Positions 9,080 to 21,778 are shown, numbered from the stretch's first letter. The stretch: 64,000 nt of DNA from Enterobacter sp. kpr-6 (GCF_900116015.1 NZ_FOYH01000010.1:1-64000), one strand, 5' to 3'. The notes: a model not told the origin generated them from the sequence alone. Numbers and translations: made by a program.

Positions 9080-9610
9080 TTAGCGCAGCGCCTCAAGAAT
9101 GACGTCTTGTTCGTCCATCTGGTCGAGGCGTGTAAGGAGCTTACGGGTGATCTGCTCAAGCTGCTCTTTCTCTGTGTTGCTCAGAGAAGACCAGAGTTGG
9201 TGCAGGCAGTTATGCTGGGGCGGCAATACCTGACGCAAGAATTCATGACCTTTATCGGTCAGTTGCAGATGCAGGCAGCGACGGTCGTTATCGCTTTCAC
9301 GGCGTTCGATCCAGCCGCGTTTTTCCAGTTCATCGGCAATACGGGTCGCATTGGTACGGGATGAGCCCAGCGCACAGCTCAGTTCAGAAGGCTGAATGCT
9401 GTGATTTTCCTGAGACTCTAACGTGATCAACGCCATAAATAACGTCTCGTTAATCCCCTGAGCTTTAAGCATTTTATTGCGATTATCCAGCAGCTTACCC
9501 TGCATATGCATGCAAAGACGGGTCAGGAGGATCTCCTGAAACGGGAAATCTTCATAACGGCTGGCGCGGAACTTAAGCATTTGCTCAATGGGCGTAAACG
9601 AACTATCCAT
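9080..9610 (-). CDS. mprA: MarR-family repressor of the emr operon
   Basis: MprA (EmrR) represses emrRAB and is released by uncouplers, salicylate and other phenolics. It is 176 aa like the E. coli protein. The winged helix-turn-helix spans about residues 60-130, with recognition helix around [13 protein letters not shown] and the wing RRESDNDRR. It is the first gene of the operon and controls its own promoter, found 31-60 bp upstream. Confidence 0.97.
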   Translation of the reverse strand: MDSSFTPIEQMLKFRASRYEDFPFQEILLTRLCMHMQGKLLDNRNKMLKAQGINETLFMALITLESQENHSIQPSELSCALGSSRTNATRIADELEKRGWIERRESDNDRRCLHLQLTDKGHEFLRQVLPPQHNCLHQLWSSLSNTEKEQLEQITRKLLTRLDQMDEQDVILEALR

Positions 9611-9640
9611 TTGGGTATAACCTCATTAATTGCAGCTGAG

Positions 9641-9669
9641 ATAGTAACGACAGTGACAAATAAAGTAAA
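9641..9669 (-). promoter_or_regulatory. Sigma70 promoter of mprA-emrAB
   Basis: On the minus strand TTTACT (9669-9664) and TACTAT (9646-9641) are separated by exactly 17 bp, ahead of mprA. The E. coli operon has a very similar promoter with EmrR bound over it; I did not resolve the operator half-sites. Confidence 0.65.
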
Positions 9670-9700
9670 TGAATTATTTGTGCTGATTCATTAGTCACAG

Positions 9701-10036
9701 CTATAGGTATGACAGAAATTTCCATGCCAGCCCGTAGGCCAGCGCGCTTAATAATGTCGGCACAATAATGCTGCGCGTTTTATAAAAACTCGCCCCCAGC
9801 ACGGTAAACCCGATGAGCGTGGGCAGCAGGCGGCGGCTGTCGTGGAGCACCTCCGGCGCGCTGGATACTACCAGCAGCGCACAGATCGAGGCGATGCCAA
9901 TTGTGTCGAGTAAGATCCCCGTCGCGCCGCGTTTTGCCGGGCGAGCGTGACCGGCACGTAACCGTAAGGGCAGGTAGCGGAACAGGTAGTTCACCAGGCC
10001 TACCAGCAAGCCAAGAATCAGTACTTCATGACGCAT
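9701..10036 (-). CDS. ygaH: L-valine exporter small subunit YgaH (AzlD-like)
   Basis: This 111-aa membrane protein has about four predicted TM helices and matches YgaH/AzlD. With YgaZ it forms a branched-chain amino-acid (valine) exporter. Its start overlaps the ygaZ 3' end by 11 bp, indicating translational coupling. The [10 protein letters not shown] segment near residue 20 is typical of AzlD-like proteins. Confidence 0.92.
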   Translation of the reverse strand: MRHEVLILGLLVGLVNYLFRYLPLRLRAGHARPAKRGATGILLDTIGIASICALLVVSSAPEVLHDSRRLLPTLIGFTVLGASFYKTRSIIVPTLLSALAYGLAWKFLSYL

Positions 10037-10784
10037 CGGCAGTCCCCTGATAAAACGCCTGGACCAGCGCGGTCAGACAGCCGCAGACAATCCCGGCGAG
10101 GATCGCCGCCGGAATCGAAAACAGCGTCACGCCCGCCAGCGCGCCGAGCAGCGCCGCCGTTACGCACAGCGTTTGCTTACGCTGAAAAGAGGCCAGCAGG
10201 AAACTTAAAAAGAGGGCAGGGAGCATAAAGCCCAGCGCGGCTTCAACAGCCGGATAGCCTTCGAGTAACCCATTGCCGGAATACGCGCCAATCACCGTAC
10301 CCGCCACCCAGGAGAGCCAGGAAGTGAGCGCGATGCCGATCATCCAATGTTCACTCCAGCGGCGATTATCGCTCAGCAGGCGGGCGGTGGCGGCGGCAAA
10401 CACCTCGTCGGTCAACCCAAACGCCCAGATCGCCGTCTTAGGCTTATTCAGACGCTGAATAATACGGCTGCGCAGCGACGGGCCGTACAGCACGTGGCGA
10501 ACATCCATCGCCATCACTGTCAGGGCGGCAACCCACAGCGAACTGCCTGCTGCGAGCATGGTGGTAATGACAAACTGACTGGCACCTGCATAAATAATGC
10601 AGGAGAAAAACACGCTTTCCAGCGGAGTAAAGCCGAGTCGGGTCGCGTTGAGGCCAAAGGCAAAGGCCACAGGCAGATAGCTGAGAACAATGGGGAGGCT
10701 GTCTTTCACGCCTTCCGCGAGGGTGGCCGGAAGAGTTTCGGGAGAGGAAGAGCTGTCCATAGATCTAACTGATAAATCACCCAC
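10026..10784 (-). CDS. ygaZ: L-valine exporter large subunit YgaZ (AzlC-like)
   Basis: This 252-aa protein (E. coli 245 aa) is the AzlC-type large subunit, with conserved NATRLGF, YAGASQF and [11 protein letters not shown] segments in the membrane region. I chose the GTG at 10784 because AGGTGA lies 7 bases upstream. An ATG eight codons later (10760) gives 244 aa but has no clear ribosome site. The gene is followed by overlapping ygaH. The stretch between it and the MFS gene on the same strand is about 100 bp and may hold the promoter. Confidence 0.93.
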   Translation of the reverse strand: MGDLSVRSMDSSSSPETLPATLAEGVKDSLPIVLSYLPVAFAFGLNATRLGFTPLESVFFSCIIYAGASQFVITTMLAAGSSLWVAALTVMAMDVRHVLYGPSLRSRIIQRLNKPKTAIWAFGLTDEVFAAATARLLSDNRRWSEHWMIGIALTSWLSWVAGTVIGAYSGNGLLEGYPAVEAALGFMLPALFLSFLLASFQRKQTLCVTAALLGALAGVTLFSIPAAILAGIVCGCLTALVQAFYQGTADAS

Positions 10785-10884
10785 GTTAAAATCACCTGCA
10801 TAAATATGTGCATTTACCTTAACAGAGTGAAGGACGCCTTAACACCCCAGGCGTCCATCAGTTGGGTGAATCATTGCAGTGCGA

Positions 10885-12069
10885 TCATTGTGCGGCCTCC
10901 TGGCGATGGTATCCGCGCCACCACACCAGCAGATTCAGGGCGGCGACCAGGCTTCCCGCCATGCAGACGCCAGCCCAGCCCGCGTGCTGCCACGCCGAGG
11001 CGGAGAGCAGCGAGCCTGCCGCGCCGCCGATAAAGTAGCTGGTCATATACCCGGCGGTGAGGCGGTTACGCGCATCCGGCTGCACGCGATAAATCACCGT
11101 CTGGTTAGTGATATGCACGCCCTGCACGGTGAGATCGAGCACCAGAATGCCGACGATCAGCGCCAGCGCCGAGGTGTGACCGAACCAGATCGCCACCCAG
11201 GAAAGCAACAGCAGCGCTAATCCATACGTCGTGGTCAGATGCGCTTTACCCTTATCCGCCAGCCCGCCTGCGGGACGCGCACCCAGCGCCCCCGCCGCGC
11301 CTGCCAGACCAAACAGCCCGATCACCGCGTCAGAGTAATTAAACGGCGGCGAGGCGAGTAAAAACGCCATCGATGTCCAGAGAATGCTGAAGTTGGCGAA
11401 GGTCAGGCAGCCCAGCACCGCGCGGGTGCGCAGCAGTTTATCGCGGGTAAAGAGGGTGAAAATCGAGCCGAGTAGCTGGAAGTAATTGAGGTGATTTTCC
11501 TGCTTCACTTTTGGCAACCCACGCCAGAGGGCGACCGCCATCACCACCATCAGCACGCTGGCGACCCAGTAGACCGTGCGCCAGCCGCCAAGCCCCGCCA
11601 GCAGACCTGCCACGGTACGCGCCAGCAAAATCCCCAGCAGCAGGCCGCTCATGATGGTGCCGACCACCTTGCCGCGTTTATCCGGCGAAGCCAGCGTCGC
11701 CGCCAGTGGCACCAGAATTTGCGCCACCACCGAGAACAGGCCGGTGAGCGCGGTGCCCAAAATCATCATCGCCAGCGACTGACTGGACGCGGTGATCAGC
11801 ATTCCGCCCGCTGCCAGCAGCGTCATGGTGACGATAAGCGTACGGCGCTCGAACATGTCACCGAGTGGCACCAGCAACAGCAGCCCGGCGGCGTAGCCCA
11901 GTTGGGCTGCGGTAACAATAAACCCGGCCTGGCCAGGGGTGAGGGAGAACGCGCGCGCGATGGTATCGAGCAGCGGTTGCGCATAGTAGTTACTGGCGAC
12001 GGCGAGGCCGGTCGCGACGGACATCAGCACGATAAGCGACGGGCTGAGCGTTTGCGTGGAATTTTTCAT
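10885..12069 (-). CDS. ygaY: MFS transporter, intact YgaY-type
   Basis: This 394-aa protein has 12 predicted TM helices and belongs to the sugar-efflux/drug-resistance side of the MFS. It has NYYAQPLLD in TM1 and the GDMFERRTL loop after TM2. It sits between ygaZ and proX, where E. coli carries the ygaY pseudogene, and here the frame is uninterrupted. The ATG at 12069 gives a normal MFS N-terminus; upstream in-frame codons start only with TTG and no good Shine-Dalgarno is visible for either. The substrate is unknown. Confidence 0.88.
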   Translation of the reverse strand: MKNSTQTLSPSLIVLMSVATGLAVASNYYAQPLLDTIARAFSLTPGQAGFIVTAAQLGYAAGLLLLVPLGDMFERRTLIVTMTLLAAGGMLITASSQSLAMMILGTALTGLFSVVAQILVPLAATLASPDKRGKVVGTIMSGLLLGILLARTVAGLLAGLGGWRTVYWVASVLMVVMAVALWRGLPKVKQENHLNYFQLLGSIFTLFTRDKLLRTRAVLGCLTFANFSILWTSMAFLLASPPFNYSDAVIGLFGLAGAAGALGARPAGGLADKGKAHLTTTYGLALLLLSWVAIWFGHTSALALIVGILVLDLTVQGVHITNQTVIYRVQPDARNRLTAGYMTSYFIGGAAGSLLSASAWQHAGWAGVCMAGSLVAALNLLVWWRGYHRQEAAQ

Positions 12070-12174
12070 TATTATTGAAGTCGTGAGTTGAATGATTTTC
12101 TTGCCAGAAATCAATGATAACGAATTGGGAGATTGTTGGGGAATTGTTACGTGTCGGATAGTGCGGTGGGGGAC

Positions 12175-12258
12175 TTCACCCTCACCCTAACCCTCTCCCT
12201 GAGGGAGAGGGAACGGTTACACCCTCTCCCTCAGGGAGAGGGCCGGGGTGAGGGTGAA
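12175..12258. repeat. Palindromic REP-like repeat, copy B
   Basis: Outer arms TTCACCCTCACCC (12175-12187) and GGGTGAGGGTGAA (12246-12258) enclose two CCCTCTCCCT/AGGGAGAGGG hairpins. It has the same orientation as copy A and lies 15 bp beyond the proX stop. Confidence 0.85.
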
Positions 12259-12272
12259 CGTAAACGCTCTTC

Positions 12273-13268
12273 TTACTTCTGCACTGCCAGCGCTTCTTTC
12301 ACCCAGCCGTCAAACTGCTGCTGGTGGGCTTTGATCCAGCCATCAACGTGACCGTTGATATCCGCTTCAGACGCTTTACCCGCGTGCATCATGGCGTTCT
12401 GCGCGTTGATGTCCGCCAGCGGCAGTTTCATCACGGAGAACAGCTTCGCCGCCGCCGGGTTTTTCTCAGCCCAGGCTTTGTTCGCCACGATGTGCATGGT
12501 GTTCACCGGGAAACCGTAGTTCATGCCGTTCGGCAGTTTGGTGTCGATATCTTTCTGCTCGCCCGGCAGGGACGAGAACGGCACCTGCAACCACACCACG
12601 TCTTTACCCGGCTTCAGCACGTCGCTAACCCAGTACGGCGTCCAGGTGTAATACAGCACCGGCTTGCCTTCTTTGAAGCGCGCGATGGTGTCGGCCATCA
12701 TTGCGGAATAGTTACCGTGGTTCACCGTAACCGTGTCCGCCAGCTTGTAGGCTTCGTTCTGATGGTTAATGACCGCTTCACAACCCCAGCCCGGTGAGCA
12801 ACCCATCATGTCGGCTTTGCCGTCACCGTTGCCGTCAAACAGTTTGGCAATCTTCGGATCTTTTAACTGCTCAATGTTGGTGATGTGGTACTGATCGGCG
12901 GTTTTCTTGTCGATCAGGTAACCCTGCGCGGCACCGGTCACAAACACGCCTTCACGGTAAAATTTGTTGGAACCACCCGCAGCGGCATACATATCGTCGT
13001 GCAGCGGCTGCCAGTTGACGGCGGTAAAGGTCGCATCGCCGGAGGCAATAGAGGTGTAACCGACGTTGTAATCCACTTCACTCGGCTTATTCACGGTGTA
13101 GCCGAGTTTTTCCAGCGCGCGGCTGACCAGCAGGGTCTGGAACGTCTCTTCGGTGATGGTGCTCTGCACCGGCTGTACGGTCACGCCTTTACCCGGCAGG
13201 TCAGCGGCAAATGCGCTGGTGGAAACAAGGGTGGCAAACGCTGTGGCAATGATTACATTCTGTCGCAT
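12273..13268 (-). CDS. proX: Glycine betaine/proline betaine-binding periplasmic protein
   Basis: ProX captures glycine betaine and proline betaine in the periplasm for the ProVWX ABC importer used in osmoprotection. The 331-aa precursor begins [14 protein letters not shown], with a signal peptide ending SAFA before mature ADLPGKG. Aromatic betaine-cage residues are in conserved contexts (NWQPLH, TWTPYWV). The ATG at 13268 has GGAACA upstream and matches the family start; a longer frame adds 14 residues that spoil the signal peptide. It is the last gene of proVWX, after a REP-like hairpin. Confidence 0.97.
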   Translation of the reverse strand: MRQNVIIATAFATLVSTSAFAADLPGKGVTVQPVQSTITEETFQTLLVSRALEKLGYTVNKPSEVDYNVGYTSIASGDATFTAVNWQPLHDDMYAAAGGSNKFYREGVFVTGAAQGYLIDKKTADQYHITNIEQLKDPKIAKLFDGNGDGKADMMGCSPGWGCEAVINHQNEAYKLADTVTVNHGNYSAMMADTIARFKEGKPVLYYTWTPYWVSDVLKPGKDVVWLQVPFSSLPGEQKDIDTKLPNGMNYGFPVNTMHIVANKAWAEKNPAAAKLFSVMKLPLADINAQNAMMHAGKASEADINGHVDGWIKAHQQQFDGWVKEALAVQK

Positions 13269-13301
13269 CGTTGTTCCTTTTTTATTGGAGAAGGATTTTA
13301 A

Positions 13302-13328
13302 GCCCGGCACGCATTAGCGCCACCGGGC
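13302..13328. repeat. REP-like hairpin between proW and proX
   Basis: GCCCGG (13302-13307) and CCGGGC (13323-13328) enclose a GC-rich loop, matching the short REP units common in Enterobacter-type genomes. The element lies in the proW-proX gap, where it could stabilise upstream message or tune relative expression. Confidence 0.55.
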
Positions 13329-13335
13329 AACAGGA

Positions 13336-14400
13336 TCACTTACTGAATGGACGGGTCAGCAGACCCAGCGGGCCGGTCTGATACCAGCGGCGGTTGCCGC
13401 GACTGCGGGAGTCACGACCGACAGCCTGAGTGAGACGGTCAAGAATAATGGCGAGGATCACAATCCCGACGCCACCAACGGTCGCCAGTCCCATATCGAG
13501 ACGGCCGATGCCGCGCAGCACCATCTGACCAAGACCACCCACGGCGATCATAGAGGCGATCACCACCATCGAGAGGGCCAGCATCAGCGTCTGGTTAACG
13601 CCTGCCATGATGGTCGGCATCGCCAGCGGAAGCTGAACTTTAAACAGCATCTGACGGGGGCTGGCACCAAACGAGCGCGAGGCCTCAATCAGATCGGCGG
13701 GCACCTGGTTAATCCCCAGAATGGTCAGACGCACAATCGGCGGCAGGGCGAAGATAATCGTCACCACCACGCCCGGCACGTTGCCGATGCCGAACAGCAT
13801 CACAATCGGCACCAGGTAAACGAACGCGGGTGTCGTCTGCATGGCATCGAGCAGGGGCCGGATGATTTTCGCTGCCCGCTGGCTACGTGCCAGCCAGATC
13901 CCCATCGGCAGGCCGATGACAATACAGAACAGCAACGCGGTCAGGACCAGTGCAAGGGTGATCATCGCCTGCGACCAGGCTCCAATTGCGCCGATCAGCA
14001 CCAGCGAAATCAGTGTGGCAATCCCCATGCCGACGCTCGACATCTGCCAGGCGATCAGGGCAAAAATCAGGATCGCCACCGGCGCGGGCATTCCCAGCAG
14101 CAGGTTCTGGAAGGCGCTGAGAATGTAATCCACCGGCACGCGAATGCCCTGGAACAGCGGGCGGAAGTGCATCACCACCCAGTCGATCCCCTGCGTCACC
14201 CAGCTATCCAGCGGGATTAACGTCTTGTGGAACGGGTCCATGATGTTGAAATGCTCAGGTGCCGGGGCTGGTGCGCTGGTCAGCCAGTCGGCTCCACCGC
14301 CGTCGGCAGGCGTGGCGGCGGGTGTGCCCCATGCGTCAGCAGACTGTGCGGCGCTGTCGGTGGTTTCCGTGGTGCCCCACGGGTTAGATTGATCAGCCAT
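13336..14400 (-). CDS. proW: Glycine betaine ABC transporter permease
   Basis: This 354-aa inner-membrane permease has the same length as E. coli ProW. It has an unusually long polar N-terminal region (about 100 residues, rich in Ala/Asp/Pro), then the BPD-type TM domain with the [12 protein letters not shown] coupling motif that contacts ProV. Its start overlaps the proV end by 8 bp (the ATG precedes the proV stop), so it is translationally coupled. Confidence 0.97.
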   Translation of the reverse strand: MADQSNPWGTTETTDSAAQSADAWGTPAATPADGGGADWLTSAPAPAPEHFNIMDPFHKTLIPLDSWVTQGIDWVVMHFRPLFQGIRVPVDYILSAFQNLLLGMPAPVAILIFALIAWQMSSVGMGIATLISLVLIGAIGAWSQAMITLALVLTALLFCIVIGLPMGIWLARSQRAAKIIRPLLDAMQTTPAFVYLVPIVMLFGIGNVPGVVVTIIFALPPIVRLTILGINQVPADLIEASRSFGASPRQMLFKVQLPLAMPTIMAGVNQTLMLALSMVVIASMIAVGGLGQMVLRGIGRLDMGLATVGGVGIVILAIILDRLTQAVGRDSRSRGNRRWYQTGPLGLLTRPFSK

Positions 14401-15595
14401 TGTTTGCCCCCTCGCGATCTAAAGCCTGGAGCAGCATCCGCTTAGAAATGCTGCCCACGTACTGTTGTTCTTCCCCAATCACCGGCACGGCACAAGGTGC
14501 CTGACCGACATGGGAGAGCAACTCGCTGAGCGGCGTCTCGGCGTCTACCGCAGCCGGAGAGTCGAGAAGCGCCGCGTCGATACCCAGATTCTGGCTTAAC
14601 GCCGTTTTCAGAGAATCGATGGAAACAATGCCAACAAACTTATTCCCGCGTTCAATCACATAACCAAAATCGCGGTCCTCATCCTGCAATAATTTCAGTG
14701 CAGAACGCGGGCCAAAACCGGGCGTTTTACGGATAAGACCGACCGGACTACGGCGGGCAATATCTTTTGCGCTAAACACCTGACTAATATCCACACCCCT
14801 GAAGAACGTGCGGACATAATCATTGGCCGGATTATTTAATATTTCATCCGGCGTACCGACCTGAACCACTTCGCCATTTTGCATAATGGCAATCCGATCG
14901 CCAATGCGCATAGCCTCATCGAGGTCATGGGAAATAAAGACAATGGTACGCTGATGACGGGACTGTAATTTCACCAGCTCATCCTGCATTTCGGTACGGA
15001 TAAGCGGATCGAGTGCAGAGAAGGCTTCATCCATTAATAAAATATCAGGGTTAATGGCTAATGCGCGGGCCAGGCCAACGCGTTGACGCATCCCGCCGGA
15101 AAGTTCATCCGGATAAGAGTGAGCATAATTTTCCAGCCCAACCTGACGCAGTGCATCCAGCGCATTTGACTGACGTTCACTTGCAGGCGTTCCCGCTAAT
15201 TCCATACCAAAAGCGGCATTATCCAGCACCGTCATATGTGGCATTAGCGCGAATGACTGGAAGACCATCGCAATCTTTTTCCTGCGCACCTCACGCAATT
15301 CGGCGTCTGATATTTTGGCGATATCCACGCCATCAATCAGCACCTGCCCGCGGGTGGGTTCAATCAGGCGATTGAGAAGGCGAACCATGGTGGATTTACC
15401 GGAGCCCGATAATCCCATGATGACGAATATCTCGCCTTCTTCAATGGCCAGACTGGCGTTAATTACGCCAAGCGATAGCCCTGTCTTCTCAAGTATTTGT
15501 TCTTTCGAAAGTCCTTTTTCGATATATTTGAATGCGCGCTGTGGGTGCTCACCAAATATTTTATAGAGATTTTTAATTTCGAGTTTAATTGCCAT
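14393..15595 (-). CDS. proV: Glycine betaine ABC transporter ATPase
   Basis: This 400-aa ATPase powers ProVWX. Walker A is GLSGSGKST (61-69), the signature is [15 protein letters not shown], Walker B is [12 protein letters not shown], and two CBS domains occupy the last 120 residues; CBS domains sense ionic strength in this family. It is first in the operon. In E. coli proU is induced by high osmolarity and silenced by H-NS, partly through AT-rich sequence inside proV, which I have not assessed here. Confidence 0.97.
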   Translation of the reverse strand: MAIKLEIKNLYKIFGEHPQRAFKYIEKGLSKEQILEKTGLSLGVINASLAIEEGEIFVIMGLSGSGKSTMVRLLNRLIEPTRGQVLIDGVDIAKISDAELREVRRKKIAMVFQSFALMPHMTVLDNAAFGMELAGTPASERQSNALDALRQVGLENYAHSYPDELSGGMRQRVGLARALAINPDILLMDEAFSALDPLIRTEMQDELVKLQSRHQRTIVFISHDLDEAMRIGDRIAIMQNGEVVQVGTPDEILNNPANDYVRTFFRGVDISQVFSAKDIARRSPVGLIRKTPGFGPRSALKLLQDEDRDFGYVIERGNKFVGIVSIDSLKTALSQNLGIDAALLDSPAAVDAETPLSELLSHVGQAPCAVPVIGEEQQYVGSISKRMLLQALDREGANNG

Positions 15596-15663
15596 GCAAT
15601 AAAAAGATTCCCGTTATTTATTTATATCGATACAGTTCCTGGTGGAAATAATGAACGGCCTAT

Positions 15664-15691
15664 ACCCTAACATACTCAGAATCTGAGACAA
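15664..15691 (-). promoter_or_regulatory. proU P2-like osmoregulated promoter
   Basis: On the minus strand TTGTCT (15691-15686) and TAGGGT (15669-15664) are separated by 16 bp, about 70 bp ahead of proV. The unusual TAGGGT -10 box and the surrounding GAGTATGTTAGGGTA closely resemble the well-studied proU P2 promoter of E. coli and Salmonella. Confidence 0.75.
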
Positions 15692-15879
15692 CCCTTAATC
15701 CACAAGTGGCATGGAATTTGCCGAAGCTGATATGGCGCAATTTCCCATGAGATAAGGGCTGAGCGGCAGATGAATTTCTGCGATATTTTTTGTTTTGAGG
15801 CGGAAATTTGGGTGTGGGAGTGGGATGATTCTTAAAAATATGACAGGAAAATGACGGAGGAATATTTCTCTCTTTTTTT

Positions 15880-15976
15880 ACCCTCACCCCGGCCCTCTCC
15901 CTGAGGGAGAGGGAGAAAAGCAAGTCTGTGCTCGATCTGTCCCCTCTCCCTCAGGGAGAGGGTTAGGGTGAGGGTG
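15880..15976. repeat. Palindromic REP-like repeat, copy C (inverted)
   Basis: Arms ACCCTCACCCC (15880-15890) and GGGTGAGGGT (15966-15975) enclose two CCCTCTCCCT/AGGGAGAGGG hairpins. The GGCC-containing end comes first, so the unit is inverted relative to copies A and B. It abuts the nrdF stop codon at 15984. Between it and the proV promoter (15692-15879) I see no gene. Confidence 0.85.
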
Positions 15977-15983
15977 ACCCCCC

Positions 15984-19073
<3,090 letters not shown>

Positions 19074-19101
<28 letters not shown>

Positions 19102-19484
19102 AATTCGCTCACTCCTTTTCGCACATTTTCAATATCACGCGGGGTGCCCATCAGCTCAAAACGATACAGACAGGGCACGCCGCATTTCTGCGAAACAACA
19201 TCCCCTGCGCGGCCATAGGCCTCGCCAAAATTGCGATTCCCGGCGGCGATGACGCCACGGATGAGCGCACGGTTTTGCGGATCGTTTAAAAAGCGGATCG
19301 CCTGACGCGGCACGGAACCGGCTGTTCCACCACCGCCGTAGCTGGGCACCACCAGAATGTAGGGGACGTCTACCTGAATGCGCTCACGCTCGTTAAGCGG
19401 AATGCGCACCGCCGGCAGCCCCAGACGCTCAATAAAACGATGCGTATTTTCGGAGCTGCTGGAGAAGTAGACGAGGGTGTTCAT
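19074..19484 (-). CDS. nrdI: Ribonucleotide reductase flavodoxin NrdI
   Basis: NrdI is a small flavodoxin that supplies the oxidant for assembling the Mn(III)2-tyrosyl cofactor of NrdF. It is 136 aa. The FMN phosphate-binding loop [11 protein letters not shown] follows the first strand, and [10 protein letters not shown] and GNRNFG are the flavin-contacting loops. The start overlaps the nrdH stop by 4 bp and its end overlaps the nrdE start, a tightly coupled arrangement. Confidence 0.97.
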
Positions 19485-19726
19485 GCATGCGCCTGGCGGG
19501 GAGCGGCGGCGAGGCGGTTAATCATATCGGGGCGAAAACCGGACCAGCTTGTATCGCCTGCCACCACCACCGGAAGCTGGCGGAATCCCTGCTCGCGAAG
19601 CTGGTCTGCGGCGTCCGGCACCAGATCGACATTGATCATTTCAAACTCTACACCCCGGCTTTCCATCGCCCGTTTTGTGGCGTGGCACTGAACGCAGTTA
19701 TCTCGTGTGTAAATAGTAATGCGCAT
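19481..19726 (-). CDS. nrdH: Glutaredoxin-like protein NrdH
   Basis: NrdH is the thioredoxin-reductase-dependent electron donor for NrdE. The protein is 81 aa with redox motif CVQC at residues 11-14 and the conserved WSGFRPD loop near residue 61. The ATG at 19726 matches the E. coli start (MRITIYTR); an in-frame ATG five codons upstream gives 86 aa. It is the first gene of nrdHIEF, with paired NrdR-like boxes 75-120 bp upstream. Confidence 0.96.
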   Translation of the reverse strand: MRITIYTRDNCVQCHATKRAMESRGVEFEMINVDLVPDAADQLREQGFRQLPVVVAGDTSWSGFRPDMINRLAAAPRQAHA

Positions 19727-19753
19727 GATTCGTATTTCCATCTAAAATAGCGG

Positions 19754-19774
19754 GACGACGCGGATAAGCGCGTC
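19754..19774. repeat. REP-like hairpin in the nrdH leader
   Basis: CGACGC and GCGTCG arms enclose GGATAAGC, resembling the GGATAAGGCG core of enteric REP/BIME sequences. It lies between the nrdH start and the NrdR-like boxes, so it would be in the 5' leader. Confidence 0.35.
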
Positions 19775-19800
19775 GGACAGTGTTGTTGCTTGTTGAGGAA

Positions 19801-19847
19801 ATACTAGATGTAGTTGCGGAAAGTTTCAACCACACAACATATAGGAA
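19801..19847 (-). promoter_or_regulatory. Pair of NrdR-box-like palindromes upstream of nrdHIEF
   Basis: Box 1 (19801-19816) contains the dyad ACTA-GATG-TAGT and box 2 (19832-19847) reads ACACAACATATAGGAA, similar to the NrdR consensus acaCtATATATaGtgt. Their centres are 31 bp apart, about three helical turns, the spacing typical of NrdR box pairs. NrdR represses nrd operons when dATP/ATP is bound. The match of box 1 is only to the dyad, so this is a prediction. Confidence 0.6.
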
Positions 19848-19906
19848 ATTTAGATAAGTTTATTCCCGCTGACGGATTCAGCGGGGAACGGATTTTTTCG
19901 CCCAAA

Positions 19907-20338
19907 TTACATGCGCATACTCACCGCCAGGCGGTTAAATGCATTCATCAGGCTGATGGCAAAGGTCAAATCGCTGATTTCTGCCGCGCTAAAATGTGCC
20001 AGCAGCGGCTGATAAACGTCATCCCCGGCGTGGGTCGTGGAAATGTGAGTCAGCGATTCCGCCCAGGCCAGAGCGACCTGCTCCTGCTCGCTAAAATGCG
20101 CGCTGATGCGCCACCCGGCCAGCGCATCCAGCTTGCGCTGATCGACACCGGCTTTGCGCAGCGCTTTACTGTGCATATCCAGGCAAAACGCGCAGCCGTT
20201 AATCTGCGACACGCGCAAATAGACCATTTCCAGCAATGATTTTTCCAGCGTGCAGCGCTCCAGCGCCTGGCTTGCCTGTAAAAACCCTTTGTACACGTCC
20301 GGGCTAAGTTCGTAATAGGGCTGGCGTAGCGTTGTCAT
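19907..20338 (-). CDS. Carboxymuconolactone decarboxylase-family (AhpD-like) protein
   Basis: This 143-aa all-helical protein carries the AhpD core motif E-x11-CxxC-x3-H: Glu37, Cys49, Cys52 and His56 in NGCAFCLDMH. Such proteins act as peroxidase/reductase-like enzymes using the CxxC, but the substrate here is unknown. The ATG at 20338 follows AGGAGATTGCT. It is divergent from the MocR regulator at 20427, which probably controls it. Confidence 0.88.
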   Translation of the reverse strand: MTTLRQPYYELSPDVYKGFLQASQALERCTLEKSLLEMVYLRVSQINGCAFCLDMHSKALRKAGVDQRKLDALAGWRISAHFSEQEQVALAWAESLTHISTTHAGDDVYQPLLAHFSAAEISDLTFAISLMNAFNRLAVSMRM

Positions 20339-20379
20339 AGCAATCTCCTCGTTTAAGTTGGCCGCAATGTAGCACTATA

Positions 20380-20425
20380 ATGGTCTGCCTGAGAGAGCCA
20401 TATTTTAACGAAAAAAGCAGACCAT
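20380..20425. promoter_or_regulatory. Inverted repeat operator in the AhpD-like/MocR intergenic region
   Basis: Perfect 9-bp arms ATGGTCTGC (20380-20388) and GCAGACCAT (20417-20425) are separated by 28 bp and end just before the MocR start codon. MocR/PdxR proteins bind paired sites in their divergent promoter regions, so this is the likely operator for both genes. TATAAT (20376-20381) overlaps the first arm. Confidence 0.6.
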
Positions 20426-20426
20426 C

Positions 20427-21773
20427 ATGGACGCACGCTACCAGCAAATCGCCCGTCTTTTGAAAGCCACCATCGCCTCCGGGGAACTGCCAGCGGGCAG
20501 CCGCCTGCCGTCGAGCCGCATCTACGCGCAGGAAAACGGTGTCTCGCGTGCGACGGTGGAACACGCCTATGGCGAGCTGGTGGCGCAAGGGTGGCTGGTG
20601 CGACGGGGACAGGCGGGAACCTTCGTCAGTGAAAACGTAACGGCGGCGAAAGGGCAGGTATCGCCCACACCCGCAGAAGCGCGTGACAACGCGCCGCTGC
20701 CTTTTCAGATGGGGCTTCCGGCGCTCGATCTCTTTCCGCGCGCGCTGTGGGCGCGGTTGATGGGCAGACGGTTACGCACCCAGTCGCGCTTTGATCTCGG
20801 CATAGGCGATCCGGCGGGTGAGCGCGAACTGCGCCTGGCGATCGTCGATTATCTGCGGTTTTCGCGCAGCATCGATTGCACGCCTGAGCAGATCTTTTTG
20901 ACCTCCAGCTACGCCATGTCGATGTCGTTGATATTGCGTACCCTCGCCAGGCCCGGCGACGGCATGTGGGTGGAAGATCCCGGTTTTCCGCTGATCCGCC
21001 CGGTGATCGCCCGCGAGCAGGTGCAGCAGTTACCGGTGCCGGTAGATGAGAATGGTATGGATATTGACGCCGCGCAGCGACTGCATCCGCACGCCCGCTT
21101 TGCGCTGCTTACCCCCGCCCATCAAAGCCCGCTTGGCGTGGCGCTCTCCCTGCCGCGCCGCCGCCAGGTGCTCGACTGGGCGGCCCGCACCGATTCGTGG
21201 ATTATCGAAGACGATTACGACAGCGAATTCCGTTATCACGGCAAGCCGCTGCCGCCGCTAAAAAGCCTCGATGCGCCGCAACGGGTGATCTACACCGGCA
21301 CTTTCAGCAAATCGCTGTTCCCGGCTATCCGCACCGGCTGGATCGTGGTACCCGCGCCGCAGGTGGCCGCCTTTCGCCAGCAGGCGCAGATCACGCAATG
21401 TACGGTGCCGGGCCTCGTGCAATTCACCCTGGCTGATTTTCTGACGCAGGGCCATTTCTGGCGGCACCTGAAGAAAATGCGCCAGCATTATGCGCAAAGA
21501 CGGCAGTGGCTTGAGAAAGCGCTCATCGCGCAGGGCTTTAGCGTGGTCGCCCAGAACGGCGGTATTCAGCTGGTGATTGCGTTTGACGGAGACGATCGGG
21601 CAGCAGTGGCGCGGGCTAATCAGGCGGGGCTTGCCGTAGAAGCATTGAGCGCGTGGCGGCTCGACAGTCAGGGCAGTGGGGGAGTGATTATGTGCTTTAC
21701 CAACGTCACTTCCGGCGCGATGGCGGATGCGCTGGCACAACGTTTATGGCGGGCAGTTTACGACGGGAAATAG
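20427..21773 (+). CDS. MocR/PdxR-family regulator (GntR HTH fused to aminotransferase fold)
   Basis: This 448-aa protein has an N-terminal GntR winged helix (about 1-75, with LPSSRIYAQENGVSRATVEHAY) and a C-terminal fold-type I aminotransferase domain (about 105-445). The PLP lysine lies in GTFSKSLFPA, and DDYDSEFRY holds the aspartate that contacts the pyridine nitrogen. Such regulators sense PLP or an amino compound bound to it. Its divergent partner is the AhpD-like gene, and a 9-bp inverted repeat lies between them. The ligand is not predictable from the sequence. Confidence 0.9.
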   Translation: MDARYQQIARLLKATIASGELPAGSRLPSSRIYAQENGVSRATVEHAYGELVAQGWLVRRGQAGTFVSENVTAAKGQVSPTPAEARDNAPLPFQMGLPALDLFPRALWARLMGRRLRTQSRFDLGIGDPAGERELRLAIVDYLRFSRSIDCTPEQIFLTSSYAMSMSLILRTLARPGDGMWVEDPGFPLIRPVIAREQVQQLPVPVDENGMDIDAAQRLHPHARFALLTPAHQSPLGVALSLPRRRQVLDWAARTDSWIIEDDYDSEFRYHGKPLPPLKSLDAPQRVIYTGTFSKSLFPAIRTGWIVVPAPQVAAFRQQAQITQCTVPGLVQFTLADFLTQGHFWRHLKKMRQHYAQRRQWLEKALIAQGFSVVAQNGGIQLVIAFDGDDRAAVARANQAGLAVEALSAWRLDSQGSGGVIMCFTNVTSGAMADALAQRLWRAVYDGK

Positions 21774-21778
21774 AAGAC

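Noticed and set aside
15660-15923. 87-codon minus-strand frame between proV and nrdF
   Set aside because: It runs through the REP-like repeat and the proU promoter and has no ribosome site.
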